Part shown: in pieces, positions 20,779-31,854 of the stretch | Numbering within the stretch: the stretch's first letter is position 1 | Layout: each line of letters begins with the position of its first letter | Origin: Enterovibrio nigricans DSM 22720 | GTDB taxonomy: Bacteria > Pseudomonadota > Gammaproteobacteria > Enterobacterales > Vibrionaceae | Length of the DNA: 64,000 nucleotides | Direction: 5' to 3' | NCBI RefSeq assembly: GCF_900167155.1 | Contig: NZ_FUXU01000011.1 | Location: 1 to 64,000 of the forward strand | The notes under the pieces: generated by a model | What the model saw: only the letters and a program-made list of their open reading frames with translations | Told to the model about the DNA's origin: nothing | Databases searched by the model: none | Program-made: the position numbers and the translations under genes

Positions 20779-23178
20779 TCAGAACGTACGGCCAATGGTA
20801 AAGGTGAAGAACTCCTCGTCATCACCCTCAAAACTCTTAATTGGTTTGGCAACAGAAAACACCAATGGTCCCATTGGAGAACGCCACTGTAGTGCCGCAC
20901 CATACGACGCGCGATAGTTTGAAGGATCGCTGTAATCATAGATGTATTCTTGGCCACTGATGACGCGAGCATCATCAAGGTCATATTCGGTATCCCAAAC
21001 GGAAGCCGCATCAACAAATACGCTGGTACGAATAGAGTTTCTCACATCAGCAGACACGAACGGTGTTGGGAAAATCAACTCAACACTCGCCAATGCGGTT
21101 GCGTTACCACCCACAGAGTCATTACTTCCGACCAAGTCAGGGTTATTACCTGCACCTTGATCATATACCGCTTTTGGACCGGCTGTGTTAGAGCGGAAAC
21201 CACGCAATGTGGAAAAACCACCGGCGTAGAAATTCTCATAGAATGGCAATAAGTAATCGTCTTCACCATTACTACCATAACCGTTTCCGTAGCCTAAACG
21301 CCCACGGAGCAACACTGAAAAGTCATGTGATTCGGTCAATGGAATATACTGACGCGCATCGTACTGAAGTTTAAAGTACTGCGCATCCGAACCAGGTACT
21401 GTCATGCTGAAAGAAGCACGTTGATAGTTACCTGCTGTCGGGAAGAAGCCTCGGTTCAGGTTGTTACGTGTCCAACTCGCTGACCAATCGAAGTCATCCA
21501 CTTCTAGGCCACCGTTTTCTGTCACGTTATCACCCATCGAATCCAAGAACTTCTCGATTTGATAGTAGCCACCCAAGTTCTCGATTTGACGGTGTGTATA
21601 GCCAAGGGAAAAATCGAAATAGTTCAGCTCATCAAATGGGAAACCCCACGTCAAACTTGTGCCGTAGCTTTTATCGGTGTAGTCAACGATGTTCGCGTCT
21701 GACGCTTCAAATTCGTTATAAAATATCTTGCCGCCCAGACTAATGCCATCCAACGTCCAGTACGGGTCACGATAGTCCAATGTCAGGTTTTTTTGGTAAC
21801 TGTTAATCATCGCATTAATACCAAAGCGGTTACCTGTACCAGCAAAGTTATCTTGCTGAATACCCGCTTGGAAACTGATGCCTGATTCCGTTCCGTAACC
21901 CACACCAAAATTAACGCTGCCTGAGTTGGTTTCTTTTACCACATATTCAACATCAACTTGGTCATCGGTGCCTGGCACGCGTGTTGTGCGAACATCTACC
22001 GTTTCAAAGTAACCCAAGCGGTTAAGACGCTCTTTACTGGTTTCTACCGATTTGGCATTTAACCAAGAGCCTTCCATCTGACGCATTTCACGCCGCAAAA
22101 CTTCGTCTCGGGTTGTTTGGTTGCCGGAAAACTTAATATTTCGGACATAAACGCGCTTACCCGGATCGACACTGACATTCAATGCAACCGTTTTTGCGTC
22201 ATCATTGAACTCAGGGATAGTGGTAACTTGCGGATAAGCATAACCTTGTACCCCTAAGCTTTTCTTGATGGCGTCTTCCAGCGCAGTAACACGTTCACCG
22301 TTGTAAACTTCGCCGTCCTTAAACGTCACCAAACTCTCGTACTGCTGACTGTCTTCGCCGCCACGGAAAATAACATCAGAAACCGTATAAGGTTCGCCCT
22401 CGTCAATGTTTAAGGTGATATACACACCTTTCTTATCAGGGGAGATAGAAACGTTTGTCGACTCGACACGAAACTTAAGGTAACCGCGATTGAGATAGAA
22501 AGACCGCAGCGCTTCAAGATCACCTGCTAGCGCCTGCTTTTGGTACTTTTCATTCGCGAGGAAATTCCACCAAGGCACATTAGCACGAAGCGCGAAATTT
22601 GATTTTAGCTCGTCATCAGAAAAGACCGTGTTGCCAATGAAGTTGATTTGCTGAATGGTCGCAGATACGCCCTCAGTAAATACAAACTTCACATCCGCAC
22701 GGTTACGAGGTAGCGGTGTGATAATGGTATTAACCAGCGCGTTGTATTTACCTACGCTGTAATAGAAATCCTCCAAGCCCTGTTCAATGTTGGACAGTTT
22801 GGTGCGATCAAGTGCTTCACCTACACGCAATCCTGACGCTGACAGGTTTTCTCCAAGCATTTCTTCTTTAATGGCGCTATTGCCAGAGAATGAAATGCTC
22901 GCAATGGTAGGACGTTCAATCACTTTGACGACCAGTTCATCACCATCACGGAATACGCGAACGTTTTCGAAGTTACCTGTAGAGAATAGGGACTTGATAA
23001 TTTCCGAAACATCTTTGTCGCTAATGCTGTCGCCAACGCGAACAGGCATAGCGAGAAGTGCAGCACCTAAGCTGACACGCTGTAGGCCCTCAAATTGAAT
23101 GTCATCTACTACGAACGGAGCCGCCGTAACAGAGCCGGAGAATAAGAGTGAGGCCAGTAAAAGTTTTTTCATCGCCAT
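20779..23178 (-). CDS. bamA: Outer membrane protein assembly factor BamA
   Basis: Core of the BAM complex that inserts beta-barrel proteins. The 799-residue precursor has a signal peptide (about residues 1-19), five POTRA domains (about 20-420) and a 16-strand barrel. The family's loop-6 motif is seen as LRGF in [12 protein letters not shown], and the protein ends with the outer-membrane C-terminal signature [13 protein letters not shown] 23178 gives an MAMKK start; an ATG two codons later is also possible. Confidence 0.98.
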   Translation of the reverse strand: MAMKKLLLASLLFSGSVTAAPFVVDDIQFEGLQRVSLGAALLAMPVRVGDSISDKDVSEIIKSLFSTGNFENVRVFRDGDELVVKVIERPTIASISFSGNSAIKEEMLGENLSASGLRVGEALDRTKLSNIEQGLEDFYYSVGKYNALVNTIITPLPRNRADVKFVFTEGVSATIQQINFIGNTVFSDDELKSNFALRANVPWWNFLANEKYQKQALAGDLEALRSFYLNRGYLKFRVESTNVSISPDKKGVYITLNIDEGEPYTVSDVIFRGGEDSQQYESLVTFKDGEVYNGERVTALEDAIKKSLGVQGYAYPQVTTIPEFNDDAKTVALNVSVDPGKRVYVRNIKFSGNQTTRDEVLRREMRQMEGSWLNAKSVETSKERLNRLGYFETVDVRTTRVPGTDDQVDVEYVVKETNSGSVNFGVGYGTESGISFQAGIQQDNFAGTGNRFGINAMINSYQKNLTLDYRDPYWTLDGISLGGKIFYNEFEASDANIVDYTDKSYGTSLTWGFPFDELNYFDFSLGYTHRQIENLGGYYQIEKFLDSMGDNVTENGGLEVDDFDWSASWTRNNLNRGFFPTAGNYQRASFSMTVPGSDAQYFKLQYDARQYIPLTESHDFSVLLRGRLGYGNGYGSNGEDDYLLPFYENFYAGGFSTLRGFRSNTAGPKAVYDQGAGNNPDLVGSNDSVGGNATALASVELIFPTPFVSADVRNSIRTSVFVDAASVWDTEYDLDDARVISGQEYIYDYSDPSNYRASYGAALQWRSPMGPLVFSVAKPIKSFEGDDEEFFTFTIGRTF

Positions 23179-23211
23179 TGTTGCTCTGACTTTTCCTTGC
23201 TAAACGCTGAA

Positions 23212-24567
23212 TTACAGCCGTGCGACGTCATTAAAAATCGCAACGACCATCAGTACCACGATAATGGCTGAGCCAACTCGGTAACCGATATCCTGAACTT
23301 TTTCTGAAACGGGTCGACGAGTCACAGCTTCAATGCCGAAGAACAACAGGTGACCACCATCCAGTACAGGTAACGGTAACAGGTTTATAATACCCAAATT
23401 CACGCTGATCAGAGCGAGAAAACCAAGAAAGTATACCAAACCAAAGTCCGCGGTCATCCCTGCCCCTTTGGCAATAGAAATAGGACCGCTCAAATTTTTC
23501 ACTGCCACATCGCCAGTGAACAACTTTTTAATCATTTCTGCCGTCAGAACGACCACTTGCCAAGTTTTATCCATAGCAGCAGGAATCGCGTCCAACGGAC
23601 CATATTGTAACGTAAACCGATAGGACTCAGGCCACGCTGCTATTTCTGGAGAAAAGCCTGCGTAACCAATGTTCAACTCGCCTTGCTCGCGAATATCTGG
23701 CACCAAGTTTACATCGACGCTTTCGCCCGATCTTTCCACTCCGAGGGTAATGCTTTTACCCGGGTTTGCACGAACCGCCTCAACGACTGATGTCCAATCG
23801 GTTACCGGTTCGCGATCAATACTGAGTAACTCATCCCCGGTTTTCAACCCTGCGCGCTCAGCAGCACTGTTTTCCATGACCTGTGCGATTGTCGTAGAGA
23901 TCGCAGGCGTGAACGGTGTGATACCTAAAGTCCGCAGTGCTGATTGAGACTCTGGATCATAAGACCAAGACGTCAAATCCAATGGCTTATCCACGGAATA
24001 AGCGGCATTGTCGTCCGGTTTAACTGACAGCGTCATTTCCTCATCACCAATATGTGAAATAAGCTGCAGATTTACCGATTCCCAATCCCGAGTTTTGATG
24101 CCCGACACCGCGGTTAGTTCCATACCAGGCTCAATTCCCGCGTTTGCGGCAATAGAATGTTGAGCTACATCACCTACAACCGGTTTCACGGCGGGCACAC
24201 CCATAACCATGACAATCCAGTAGGCAAAAATCGCGAAAAGAAAGTTCGCGATTGGTCCTGCCGCGACAATCGCGCTTCGCTGCCAAAGCGGGCGGTTGTT
24301 AAATGCCATAGCTTCTTGGCCCGAAGGAATATCATCTACGCGGCCATCCAGCATTTTTACATACCCGCCCAGCGGGATCATCGCCAATGTGTATTCGGTG
24401 CCGTCTTTTCCCACTTTCTGCCAAATCGCTTTGCCGAAACCAATAGAGAAGCGCTCGACTTTAACCCCACATCGACGGGCAACCCAAAAATGGCCAAACT
24501 CGTGTACGGCAATCAAAATACCAAGCGCAACTAAAAAAAACAGAAGATTCCAGAGAATTCCACTCAT
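23212..24567 (-). CDS. rseP: Site-2 zinc metalloprotease RseP
   Basis: Intramembrane protease that cuts the anti-sigma factor RseA after DegS, releasing sigma-E under envelope stress. The 451-residue protein has the HEFGH zinc motif at 22-26 in the first transmembrane segment, two tandem PDZ domains (about 115-310) and the third active-site motif in PVLDGGHLL. Its start overlaps the end of ispC by four bases (ATGA), and bamA follows. Confidence 0.97.
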   Translation of the reverse strand: MSGILWNLLFFLVALGILIAVHEFGHFWVARRCGVKVERFSIGFGKAIWQKVGKDGTEYTLAMIPLGGYVKMLDGRVDDIPSGQEAMAFNNRPLWQRSAIVAAGPIANFLFAIFAYWIVMVMGVPAVKPVVGDVAQHSIAANAGIEPGMELTAVSGIKTRDWESVNLQLISHIGDEEMTLSVKPDDNAAYSVDKPLDLTSWSYDPESQSALRTLGITPFTPAISTTIAQVMENSAAERAGLKTGDELLSIDREPVTDWTSVVEAVRANPGKSITLGVERSGESVDVNLVPDIREQGELNIGYAGFSPEIAAWPESYRFTLQYGPLDAIPAAMDKTWQVVVLTAEMIKKLFTGDVAVKNLSGPISIAKGAGMTADFGLVYFLGFLALISVNLGIINLLPLPVLDGGHLLFFGIEAVTRRPVSEKVQDIGYRVGSAIIVVLMVVAIFNDVARL

Positions 24568-25760
24568 GACACTAACCTCGTTATCCAGCTTCTTGCCAAG
24601 TCACGAGCTTGACTATCCGTTGCCAAAAGACTGTCAATGCAAAATGGTTCGACCAATGTCGTCTCATTTAGCACCGCATCGTTAATCTGTGCAATTTGCA
24701 TGAACCCAATGTGACCTTGAAGAAAAGCCTCTACGGCCACTTCGTTTGCAGCATTGAGCGTTGTTGTCGCCGCTTGTCCGGCATAGCAAGCATCAATAGC
24801 CAGTTTCAGGCATGGATAGCGATCATAGTCAGGTTTGATAAATGTAAACTCTCCAACCTCGCTAAAATCCAAGGGTTTAACACCTGCATCAATGCGTGAT
24901 GGATATGCCATCGCATAGGCGATTGGCGTGCACATATCAGGATGCCCCATCTGTGCCAATACAGAACCATCACGATACTGCACCATTGAGTGAATGACAG
25001 ACTGTGGGTGGATAATGGCATCCAATTGCTCACGCTTGGCATTAAACAACCATCGCGCTTCAATATACTCTAAGCCTTTATTCATCATAGTCGCTGAATC
25101 GACAGAGATTTTTGGCCCCATAGACCAATTGGGATGCGCAATAGCTTGAGCAGGGGTGACCGCAGAGAGTGCATTGATGTCGGTATAGCGGAATGGCCCA
25201 CCGGAACCTGTCAGCAAAATCTTACTCACACCTTCAGCACGAAGGTCACAAATACCAGGTTGTTTTTGGATAGAGGCAGGAAGACATTGGAAAATCGCAT
25301 TGTGTTCACTGTCTACTGGCAATAATTCTGCGCCATATTGATGAACAGCATCGATAAAGAACTGCCCTGACATGACGAGTGCTTCCTTATTCGCCAGCAA
25401 GACCCGCTTACCCGCCTTCACAGCCGCCATTGTTGGTATCAAGCCAGCCGCACCCACGACTGCCGCCATGACAGTATCAACATCCTCATGAGACGCCAAT
25501 GCACATAGTCCAGGTTCGCCGCTCAACACTTCTGTTGGGCAGCCTTGATTGCTCAGCGCTAAACGTAGCGACTTCGCCGCATTCTCGTCAGCCATCGCTG
25601 CAAACGCAGGCCGCCATTTCAAGCAAAGCAGTATCATTTCATTCACGTTGGCATTCGCCGCCAATGCAAATATTTCGTAGGTTTGAAGATTCTTTTCAAC
25701 CACTGAAAGCGTGCTGCTTCCAATTGAACCAGTCGCACCAAGAATCGTTAACTTACGCAT
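24564..25760 (-). CDS. ispC: 1-deoxy-D-xylulose 5-phosphate reductoisomerase
   Basis: Second enzyme of the MEP isoprenoid pathway, NADPH-dependent. ATG 25760 gives [18 protein letters not shown], the nucleotide-binding start of the family (E. coli MKQLTILGSTGSIG). Further blocks are [31 protein letters not shown], and [20 protein letters not shown], which hold the metal and substrate ligands. The protein is 398 residues, as in E. coli. Eleven upstream codons of the longer frame are not supported. Confidence 0.97.
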   Translation of the reverse strand: MRKLTILGATGSIGSSTLSVVEKNLQTYEIFALAANANVNEMILLCLKWRPAFAAMADENAAKSLRLALSNQGCPTEVLSGEPGLCALASHEDVDTVMAAVVGAAGLIPTMAAVKAGKRVLLANKEALVMSGQFFIDAVHQYGAELLPVDSEHNAIFQCLPASIQKQPGICDLRAEGVSKILLTGSGGPFRYTDINALSAVTPAQAIAHPNWSMGPKISVDSATMMNKGLEYIEARWLFNAKREQLDAIIHPQSVIHSMVQYRDGSVLAQMGHPDMCTPIAYAMAYPSRIDAGVKPLDFSEVGEFTFIKPDYDRYPCLKLAIDACYAGQAATTTLNAANEVAVEAFLQGHIGFMQIAQINDAVLNETTLVEPFCIDSLLATDSQARDLARSWITRLVS

Positions 25761-25825
25761 AGAAAACTCAGTTATTAAATGTGCTGTCATCAATAAAACT
25801 CACCGGTATAAAACCGGTGAACTCG

Positions 25826-26677
25826 TTATGCTAGCCAGAAATACAGTACGGTGAACACAGGGAAAGCTGCGGTTAGGCTATCAATGCGGTCTAAAATACC
25901 GCCGTGCCCAGGCAGGATACTGCCACTGTCTTTAACACCAGCAACACGCTTAAACATGCTTTCCGCTAAATCACCCAGAACGGAAGCGAAGGCAGTTATC
26001 AACGCCACGACACCGAGCATTGGAAGGGAGGAAAAGGGAATGGAAAACCCCTTTGCAGCGACTAGCGTAACACCGACAGACGCAATTAAGCCGCCAATCA
26101 AACCTTCCATTGTTTTATTAGGACTAACTGCAGGCGCAATCTTACGTTTACCAAAACGCTTACCCGCAAAGTACGCACCGGTATCAGCCGCCCAAACAAG
26201 CAAACACACTAACAGTACCATCTTCGCACCCAAATACGGCGCGTTATCATATTCGTACGCACGTAAAAGCGACACGCTCCAAAGGAAGGGTAGCAGTGTT
26301 AATACGCCAAACGCTTGTTGCAATATTGCACTGTTAGACCACCACGACGTTGCCTTGGGATATTTAAGTACCATCGCGGTTGCGACCAACCACCAGATAG
26401 CGCCCAATAGTGCCAAAATACTGCCATTTACAGTAGATAGATCAAATCCCGTTTGAGTCACAGGCCACAGGCCACACAACGAGACAAGCAAGATAAGGGA
26501 TGGCAAAGCAAGCGCTTTAAGACGTGACGAAGAGGCAACAAATTTGGTCCATTCCCAATGGCCAAGAAGTGTCACCCCTGCGATGGCAACAATAAAAAAT
26601 GGTAACGGCAGAAAGAAAATTGCTGCGATAACGATGGGGGCTAGCACAGAAGCCGTTAATACTCTTTGTTTCAGCAA
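25826..26677 (-). CDS. cdsA: Phosphatidate cytidylyltransferase
   Basis: Inner-membrane enzyme making CDP-diacylglycerol for all phospholipids. The 283-residue protein has about eight hydrophobic segments and ends with the CDS signature region, seen as DSGSILPGHGGILDRIDSL around residues 245-265. It lies between uppS and ispC in the Vibrio-type order (in E. coli, ispC precedes uppS). Confidence 0.96.
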   Translation of the reverse strand: MLKQRVLTASVLAPIVIAAIFFLPLPFFIVAIAGVTLLGHWEWTKFVASSSRLKALALPSLILLVSLCGLWPVTQTGFDLSTVNGSILALLGAIWWLVATAMVLKYPKATSWWSNSAILQQAFGVLTLLPFLWSVSLLRAYEYDNAPYLGAKMVLLVCLLVWAADTGAYFAGKRFGKRKIAPAVSPNKTMEGLIGGLIASVGVTLVAAKGFSIPFSSLPMLGVVALITAFASVLGDLAESMFKRVAGVKDSGSILPGHGGILDRIDSLTAAFPVFTVLYFWLA

Positions 26678-26687
26678 AGGAAACCCT

Positions 26688-27461
26688 CTATTTTTCTACT
26701 TGTAACATGGCCTGGATTTGTTCACCGGCACAGCCAAATCGGCGCTCGCGGCTTACATACCAAGCTATGGCTTCAGAGAGGCTGACCTCGTCAAAATCCG
26801 GCCAAAATTGTTCGGTAAAATACAGCTCTGCATAGGCAGTCTGCCAAAGCATAAAGTTGCTTATGCGACATTCACCACTGGTACGAATCATCAAATCAAC
26901 GTTTGGAAGACTCGCCGTTGTTAAATGTGCGCTGATATCCGCTTCAGTCAACTGCTGTGGTGTCATTTCACCACGTTCAACCTGACCTGCCAGCGTTTGT
27001 ACTGCCTGCAGGATATCCCACTGACCGCCATAGTTGGCAGCAACGTTTAACACTAAACCTGTGTTGTTTGCTGTCAATGCTTCCGCTGAAGCAATCTTAT
27101 CCTGTAGCGATTTGCTGAATCGCGTGGTGTCGCCAATAACTTTGAGCTTTACACCAGTTTTGTGAAGACGTTTCACTTCACGTCCCAAAACGGTGACAAA
27201 TAACTCCATCAGCAAGCTGACTTCTTCTTCAGGGCGACGCCAGTTTTCACTGCTGAATGCAAAAAGCGTTAGAACGCCAATACCAAGACGGTTGGCAGCG
27301 GAAACCGTTTTTCTGACAGCGTCAACGCCAGCTTTATGCCCAAACATTCGGGCCTTGCCTCGCGCTTTCGCCCAACGACCATTTCCGTCCATGATGACAG
27401 CAATGTGTTTAGGGAGAAGGTTGGTATCTATTTCTAGATAGGAAGACTGGGAACTCATCAT
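26688..27461 (-). CDS. uppS: Undecaprenyl diphosphate synthase
   Basis: Cis-prenyltransferase making the C55 lipid carrier for peptidoglycan and O-antigen. Family motifs: [17 protein letters not shown] with catalytic Asp, [44 protein letters not shown] and the C-terminal WPDFDE. AAGGA lies four to five bases before ATG 27461 (a second ATG follows directly). Length is 257 residues. Confidence 0.96.
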   Translation of the reverse strand: MMSSQSSYLEIDTNLLPKHIAVIMDGNGRWAKARGKARMFGHKAGVDAVRKTVSAANRLGIGVLTLFAFSSENWRRPEEEVSLLMELFVTVLGREVKRLHKTGVKLKVIGDTTRFSKSLQDKIASAEALTANNTGLVLNVAANYGGQWDILQAVQTLAGQVERGEMTPQQLTEADISAHLTTASLPNVDLMIRTSGECRISNFMLWQTAYAELYFTEQFWPDFDEVSLSEAIAWYVSRERRFGCAGEQIQAMLQVEK

Positions 27462-27474
27462 TATCCTTCGCAAA

Positions 27475-27507
27475 TAAAAAGCGCTGTACTGCTAGCACAG
27501 CGCTTTG
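27475..27507 (-). terminator. Terminator after frr
   Basis: On the minus strand AAAGCGCTGT / ACAGCGCTTT with loop GCTAGCAGT, followed by TTATTTG. It splits the block into rpsB-frr and uppS-accA parts. Confidence 0.82.
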
Positions 27508-27533
27508 GCAATGGAATCAGAGTGTAGCCGGAA

Positions 27534-28091
27534 TTATACTTCCATCAACTCTTTTTCTTTCGCTTCAAGAATCGCGTCAATTTCTTTTACTGCCGCGTCA
27601 GTCAGCTTCTGGATATCATCTTGACCACGACGCTCGTCATCTTCAGAAATGTCTTTTTCTTTCAACAACGCTTTCAGATCACTGTTCGCATCACGACGGA
27701 TGTTACGTACTGCAACACGGCCACCTTCTGCTTCGCCACGCACAATTTTAACCAGGTCACGACGACGCTCTTCGGTTAGCGGTGGCAATGGAACACGAAT
27801 AACAGTACCTGCAGACATTGGGTTCAGACCCAAGCTAGAGGTCATAATCACTTTTTCAACAGCTTGAGTAATGGACTTATCAAATACAGTGATCGCCAGT
27901 GTACGTGCGTCTTCTGCAATGATGGAAGCCAGTTGCTTTAGCGGAGTCGCTGAACCGTAATAGTCTACTGACAGACCATCAAGCAATGCAGGGTGTGCAC
28001 GACCAGTACGGATTTTAGTTAAGGTGTTCTTCAGCGCTTCAACGCTTTTTTGCATGCGATCTTTCGCATCTGCGTTAATTTCATTGATCAC
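27534..28091 (-). CDS. frr: Ribosome recycling factor
   Basis: Splits post-termination ribosomes together with EF-G. The 185-residue length and blocks [40 protein letters not shown] and the C-terminal helix [14 protein letters not shown] are those of RRF. It follows pyrH by 57 bases on the same strand. Confidence 0.98.
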   Translation of the reverse strand: MINEINADAKDRMQKSVEALKNTLTKIRTGRAHPALLDGLSVDYYGSATPLKQLASIIAEDARTLAITVFDKSITQAVEKVIMTSSLGLNPMSAGTVIRVPLPPLTEERRRDLVKIVRGEAEGGRVAVRNIRRDANSDLKALLKEKDISEDDERRGQDDIQKLTDAAVKEIDAILEAKEKELMEV

Positions 28092-28148
28092 GAGAGTATC
28101 CTTGAAGATTCTTTTTTCTAACGAATGGAATTATGCCACTAATTTCGA

Positions 28149-28883
28149 TTAACCGTTATTAATTAGTGTGCCTTCTTGCTCACCCATCACAACTCGACGC
28201 AACGCGCCTGGCTTATTCATGTTGAAAACACGAATAGGCATTTTGTGATCGCGAGCCAGAGTAAAGGCTGCCAAGTCCATCACTTTCAGTTCTTTTTCAA
28301 GAACGTCTTGATAATTCAGGTGGCTGTATAGTTCAGCATCTGGGTTTTTCGCAGGGTCATCAGTGAAAACGCCATCTACTTTGGTCGCTTTAATCACAAT
28401 GTCTGACTCGATTTCGATACCGCGCAGACAGGCTGCTGAATCGGTGGTAAAGAACGGGTTACCCGTACCTGCAGAGAAAATAACCACACGACCATTGCGC
28501 AGTTGGCTAATAGCCTCTGCCCAGTTATAGCTGTCACACACGCCATTCAAAGGAATTGCCGACATTACCCGCGCGTTCACATAGGCACGATGCAGTGCAT
28601 CACGCATTGCCAGACCGTTCATCACAGTCGCCAGCATACCCATGTGGTCGCCCACAACCCTGTTCATACCCGCTTCGGCAAGACCTGCACCACGGAATAG
28701 GTTACCACCACCAATTACCAGACCAACTTGGACACCAAGTTCTACCAGTTCTTTGATTTCTTGCGCCATACGATCAAGTACAGCTGGATCGATACCGAAG
28801 CCTTCTTTTCCTTGGAGCGCTTCGCCGCTCAATTTAAGCAAAATTCGTTGATAGGCTGGTTTTGGATTTGTAGTCATGCTCAC
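28149..28883 (-). CDS. pyrH: UMP kinase
   Basis: Amino-acid-kinase-fold enzyme phosphorylating UMP to UDP, hexameric and allosterically controlled by GTP and UTP. The 244-residue protein shows [36 protein letters not shown] and [14 protein letters not shown] motifs. Located between tsf and frr as is general in proteobacteria. Confidence 0.98.
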   Translation of the reverse strand: MSMTTNPKPAYQRILLKLSGEALQGKEGFGIDPAVLDRMAQEIKELVELGVQVGLVIGGGNLFRGAGLAEAGMNRVVGDHMGMLATVMNGLAMRDALHRAYVNARVMSAIPLNGVCDSYNWAEAISQLRNGRVVIFSAGTGNPFFTTDSAACLRGIEIESDIVIKATKVDGVFTDDPAKNPDAELYSHLNYQDVLEKELKVMDLAAFTLARDHKMPIRVFNMNKPGALRRVVMGEQEGTLINNG

Positions 28884-28918
28884 TACCTTTAGGCACTTAC
28901 TTCTACGGATGGGATTGT

Positions 28919-28948
28919 AAAAAGACCGCAGGGTTCTGCGGTCTTTTG
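28919..28948 (-). terminator. Terminator after tsf
   Basis: Stem AAAAGACCGCAG / CTGCGGTCTTTT with a four-base loop, followed by TTAC on the minus strand; strong intrinsic terminator in the tsf-pyrH gap. Confidence 0.88.
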
Positions 28949-28963
28949 GGCTCTCAAAAGGAA

Positions 28964-29806
28964 TTAACCTTTTTGAGCAGCTGCAACTTCTTCAGCAAAG
29001 CTCATGCTTGCTGCTTTCTCGATACCTTCACCAACTTCTAGGCGGATGAAAATAGAGACTGACGCGCCTTTCTCTTTCAGCACTTCACCTACAGTTTTCT
29101 TAGGTTCCATGATGAAAGGTTGACCAGTCAGAGAAACTTCGCCGGTGAATTTCTTCATACGGCCTTCAACCATTTTCTCTGCGATTTCTTTAGGCTTGCC
29201 TTCGTTCATCGCGATTTCAACTTGAACTTCACGTTCTTTAGCAACTACGTCAGCAGGAACATCAGATGGGTTCACGTACTCTGGGCGAGATGCAGCAACG
29301 TGCATTGCAATGTGCTTCAGAGTTTCTGCGTCGCCTTCACCAGCAACAACAACACCGATGCGCTCACCGTGACGGTAAGAAGCAATCGCAGTACCTTCAA
29401 CATAAGCTACGCGACGGATAGAGATGTTCTCACCGATTTTCGCAACCAGAGCAACACGCGCTTCTTCGAATTGCGCTTGCAGTTCTTCAACAGTTGCTTT
29501 TGACGCTAGAGCAGCTTCAGCAACTTCGTTTGCGAATGCAGTGAAGTTACCGTCTTTTGCTACGAAGTCAGTTTGGCAGTTAACTTCTACCAGAGCTGCA
29601 ACACCATCAGTTTCTTTGATGATGATTGCGCCTTCAGCAGCTAGGTTACCTGCTTTCTTAGCAGCTTTAGCAGCACCAGACTTACGCATGTTTTCAATTG
29701 CCAGCTCGATGTCGCCGTCAGTTTCTACCAGCGCTTTCTTACATTCCATCATGCCTGCGCCAGTGCGTTCGCGCAGTTCTTTTACCAGGGCAGCGGTAAC
29801 AGCCAT
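28964..29806 (-). CDS. tsf: Elongation factor Ts
   Basis: Guanine nucleotide exchange factor for EF-Tu. The 280-residue protein has the UBA-like N-terminus [19 protein letters not shown], the TDFVAKD motif with the conserved residues that disturb the EF-Tu nucleotide site, and two core subdomains. Paired with rpsB upstream. Confidence 0.98.
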   Translation of the reverse strand: MAVTAALVKELRERTGAGMMECKKALVETDGDIELAIENMRKSGAAKAAKKAGNLAAEGAIIIKETDGVAALVEVNCQTDFVAKDGNFTAFANEVAEAALASKATVEELQAQFEEARVALVAKIGENISIRRVAYVEGTAIASYRHGERIGVVVAGEGDAETLKHIAMHVAASRPEYVNPSDVPADVVAKEREVQVEIAMNEGKPKEIAEKMVEGRMKKFTGEVSLTGQPFIMEPKKTVGEVLKEKGASVSIFIRLEVGEGIEKAASMSFAEEVAAAQKG

Positions 29807-29837
29807 TGTTCATTCCTCGATTCGAAACAATTAGGGT

Positions 29838-29868
29838 AAAAATCAGGGGCCAATATTGGGCCCCTGCT
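29838..29868 (-). promoter_or_regulatory. rpsB-tsf intergenic hairpin (attenuator)
   Basis: On the minus strand CAGGGGCC pairs with GGCCCCTG around a short AT loop and is followed by ATTTTT. A weak intrinsic terminator here would lower tsf relative to rpsB transcription; partial termination between these two genes is known in E. coli. Confidence 0.65.
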
Positions 29869-29937
29869 AACCTACTTAGCATACAGTACTGTCTATGACA
29901 GCCTGATGGCTAAGAACGCTCATAAGGAGCAGTTGTC

Positions 29938-30666
29938 TTACTCAGCTACTTCAACCAGCTCGTCTTCTGCTTGAGCAACGATATCCTGGCTACGGCCTTC
30001 TTTGTAAGATAGAGCAGCAGCGTTCAGGTACAGTTGAACAGCACGGATTGCATCGTCGTTACCTGGGATAACGAAGTCAACGCCGTCTGGATCAGAGTTA
30101 GTATCAACTACTGCGTATACTGGGATACCCAGGTTGTTCGCTTCTTTGATCGCGATGTGCTCGTGATCAGCATCGATTACGAACAATGCGTCTGGAAGAC
30201 CGCCCATGTTCTTGATACCGCCCAGAGATTTCTCTAGTTTTTCCATCTCACGAGTACGCATCAGAGCTTCTTTCTTAGTCAGCTTCTCAAAAGTACCGTC
30301 AGTAGATTGAACTTCTAGCTCTTTCAGACGTTTGATTGACATGCGAACTGTTTTCCAGTTGGTCAGCATACCGCCCAACCAACGGTTGTTCACGTAGTAC
30401 TGGTCACAGCTTTCTGCAGCTGCTTTTACAGATTCGCTAGCGGCACGCTTAGTACCAACGAAAAGTACTTTACCTTTACGCTCACCAACTTTGGTCAGCT
30501 CAGCCAGTACGTCGTTGAACATTGGTACAGTTTTTTCTAGGTTGATGATATGAACCTTGTTACGTGCACCGAAGATGAAAGGTTTCATCTTAGGGTTCCA
30601 GTAACGAGTTTGGTGACCGAAGTGAACACCAGCTTTAAGCATGTCGCGCATTGAAACAGTAGCCAT
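29938..30666 (-). CDS. rpsB: 30S ribosomal protein S2
   Basis: Ribosomal protein of the small subunit, 242 residues from ATG 30666 ([20 protein letters not shown]). AAGAGGA lies seven bases upstream. An open frame extends to 30735 but that part is untranslated leader. Blocks [12 protein letters not shown] and the C-terminal acidic tail are typical. It heads the long minus-strand block and, in E. coli, represses rpsB-tsf through its own mRNA leader. Confidence 0.98.
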   Translation of the reverse strand: MATVSMRDMLKAGVHFGHQTRYWNPKMKPFIFGARNKVHIINLEKTVPMFNDVLAELTKVGERKGKVLFVGTKRAASESVKAAAESCDQYYVNNRWLGGMLTNWKTVRMSIKRLKELEVQSTDGTFEKLTKKEALMRTREMEKLEKSLGGIKNMGGLPDALFVIDADHEHIAIKEANNLGIPVYAVVDTNSDPDGVDFVIPGNDDAIRAVQLYLNAAALSYKEGRSQDIVAQAEDELVEVAE

Positions 30667-30827
30667 TATAAATCCTCTTGGGGTTAGGCCTCCACATATC
30701 CCATACAACCGACCCTTAAGGGCACCCCGGTGCATGTGTCGATACGTGTGTGAGTTAATTAAATAGTCTTTGGTGAAACCGTCATCATAGAACCAGTTTT
30801 AATGATTAACCATGAAGGCGTATTTCG
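30667..30827 (-). promoter_or_regulatory. rpsB mRNA leader (S2 autoregulatory region)
   Basis: About 160 untranslated bases between the inferred transcription start and the rpsB ATG, with a stem around GTGCCCTTAAGGGTC and a G-rich stretch near GGAGGCCTAACCCC before the ribosome-binding site. Length and position match the structured S2-binding leader known in gammaproteobacteria; the fold itself is inferred. Confidence 0.55.
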
Positions 30828-30833
30828 GCGTGC

Positions 30834-30842
30834 TTTATACCA
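30834..30842 (-). promoter_or_regulatory. rpsB promoter, extended -10
   Basis: TGGTATAAA on the minus strand is an extended -10 element followed by a GC-rich discriminator GCACGCC, the hallmark of stringently controlled promoters. No good -35 is present. It would start transcription near 30827, giving a leader of about 160 bases. Confidence 0.6.
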
Positions 30843-30996
30843 TAAAAACCACCTCTGAATCCAGAAGAAAAAAGTGCCTCGTTTGTCGTGTACGGTTCCC
30901 TCATGACGATGCGATTGATAATATGTACTAAATGCAGTTACACATTCCCTCGTTGAGATAACTATCAAAAACGGGGGAACTAACCGAGAGAAAGCA

Positions 30997-31794
30997 ATGA
31001 GCGCCAAAATTAAAACGGCTGAAGAAATTGAGAAAATGCGTGTAGCCGGTCGCCTTGCAGCCGACGTATTGGAAATGATTGAACCTCACGTCAAAGCGGG
31101 CGTGACGACCAAAGAGCTGGATGACATTTGCCACAAGTACATCACTGAAACCCAGCAAGCGATCCCTGCGCCGCTGAACTACCACGGTTTCCCTAAGTCG
31201 ATTTGTACCTCGATCAACCACATCGTATGCCACGGCATCCCTAACGAAACCGACGTGCTGAAAGACGGCGACATCATTAACATCGACATCACTGTGATTA
31301 AAGACGGCTATCACGGCGACACATCAAAGATGTTCCTGGTTGGTGAAGTGTCAGCAGAAGACAAAGCCCTTTGCCATGTAGCGCAAGAGAGCCTGTATCA
31401 GGCATTGAAGAAAGTAAAACCCGGCGCACGCATCGGTGATTTAGGGACAGAAATTCAGAAGTTCATCAAAAACCGTCCGCGTCGCTACTCAATTGTAAAA
31501 GATTACTGTGGTCACGGCATTGGTGCTGAATTCCATGAAGAGCCACAAGTTGTTCACTACAAAAACAGTGATCGTACGGTAATGAAGGCAGGAATGTGCT
31601 TTACCATCGAGCCGATGATCAATACAGGCAAGTTTGGAACAATCCTTGATGAAGACGACGGCTGGACTGTCTATACCGTCGACGGTAAGAAATCGGCACA
31701 ATGGGAACACACCATTGTGGTCACTGATAACGGCTGTGAGATCCTGACATTGCGTGGTGACGAGTCACTGCCACGAATGTTAAACAACGCCTAA
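30997..31794 (+). CDS. map: Type I methionine aminopeptidase
   Basis: Removes N-terminal Met from nascent proteins; dinuclear metal enzyme. The 265-residue protein has IDITVIKDGYHGDTSKMF with two metal Asp ligands, GHGIGAEFHE with the ligand His, and FTIEPM and EHTIVVTDNG with the Glu ligands. It is divergent from rpsB as in E. coli. A terminator separates it from glnD. Confidence 0.97.
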   Translation: MSAKIKTAEEIEKMRVAGRLAADVLEMIEPHVKAGVTTKELDDICHKYITETQQAIPAPLNYHGFPKSICTSINHIVCHGIPNETDVLKDGDIINIDITVIKDGYHGDTSKMFLVGEVSAEDKALCHVAQESLYQALKKVKPGARIGDLGTEIQKFIKNRPRRYSIVKDYCGHGIGAEFHEEPQVVHYKNSDRTVMKAGMCFTIEPMINTGKFGTILDEDDGWTVYTVDGKKSAQWEHTIVVTDNGCEILTLRGDESLPRMLNNA

Positions 31795-31810
31795 ATCCGT
31801 AAACAAATGA

Positions 31811-31836
31811 AAGTCGGCCTCTGTGCCGACTTTTTT
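31811..31836 (+). terminator. Terminator after map
   Basis: Stem AAGTCGGC / GCCGACTT with loop CTCTGT followed by TTTT. Confidence 0.82.
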
Positions 31837-31854
31837 CTCATGTTAAGGAAGACA

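Noticed and set aside
26688-27461. UppS active-site change (RTSGEC instead of RTGGEH)
   Set aside because: The region varies naturally in cis-prenyltransferases; all core catalytic motifs are present, so no loss of function is implied.
30667-30735. Upstream extension of rpsB
   Set aside because: S2 proteins start at [10 protein letters not shown]; the extra codons lie in the structured mRNA leader and the strong ribosome-binding site is just before 30666.
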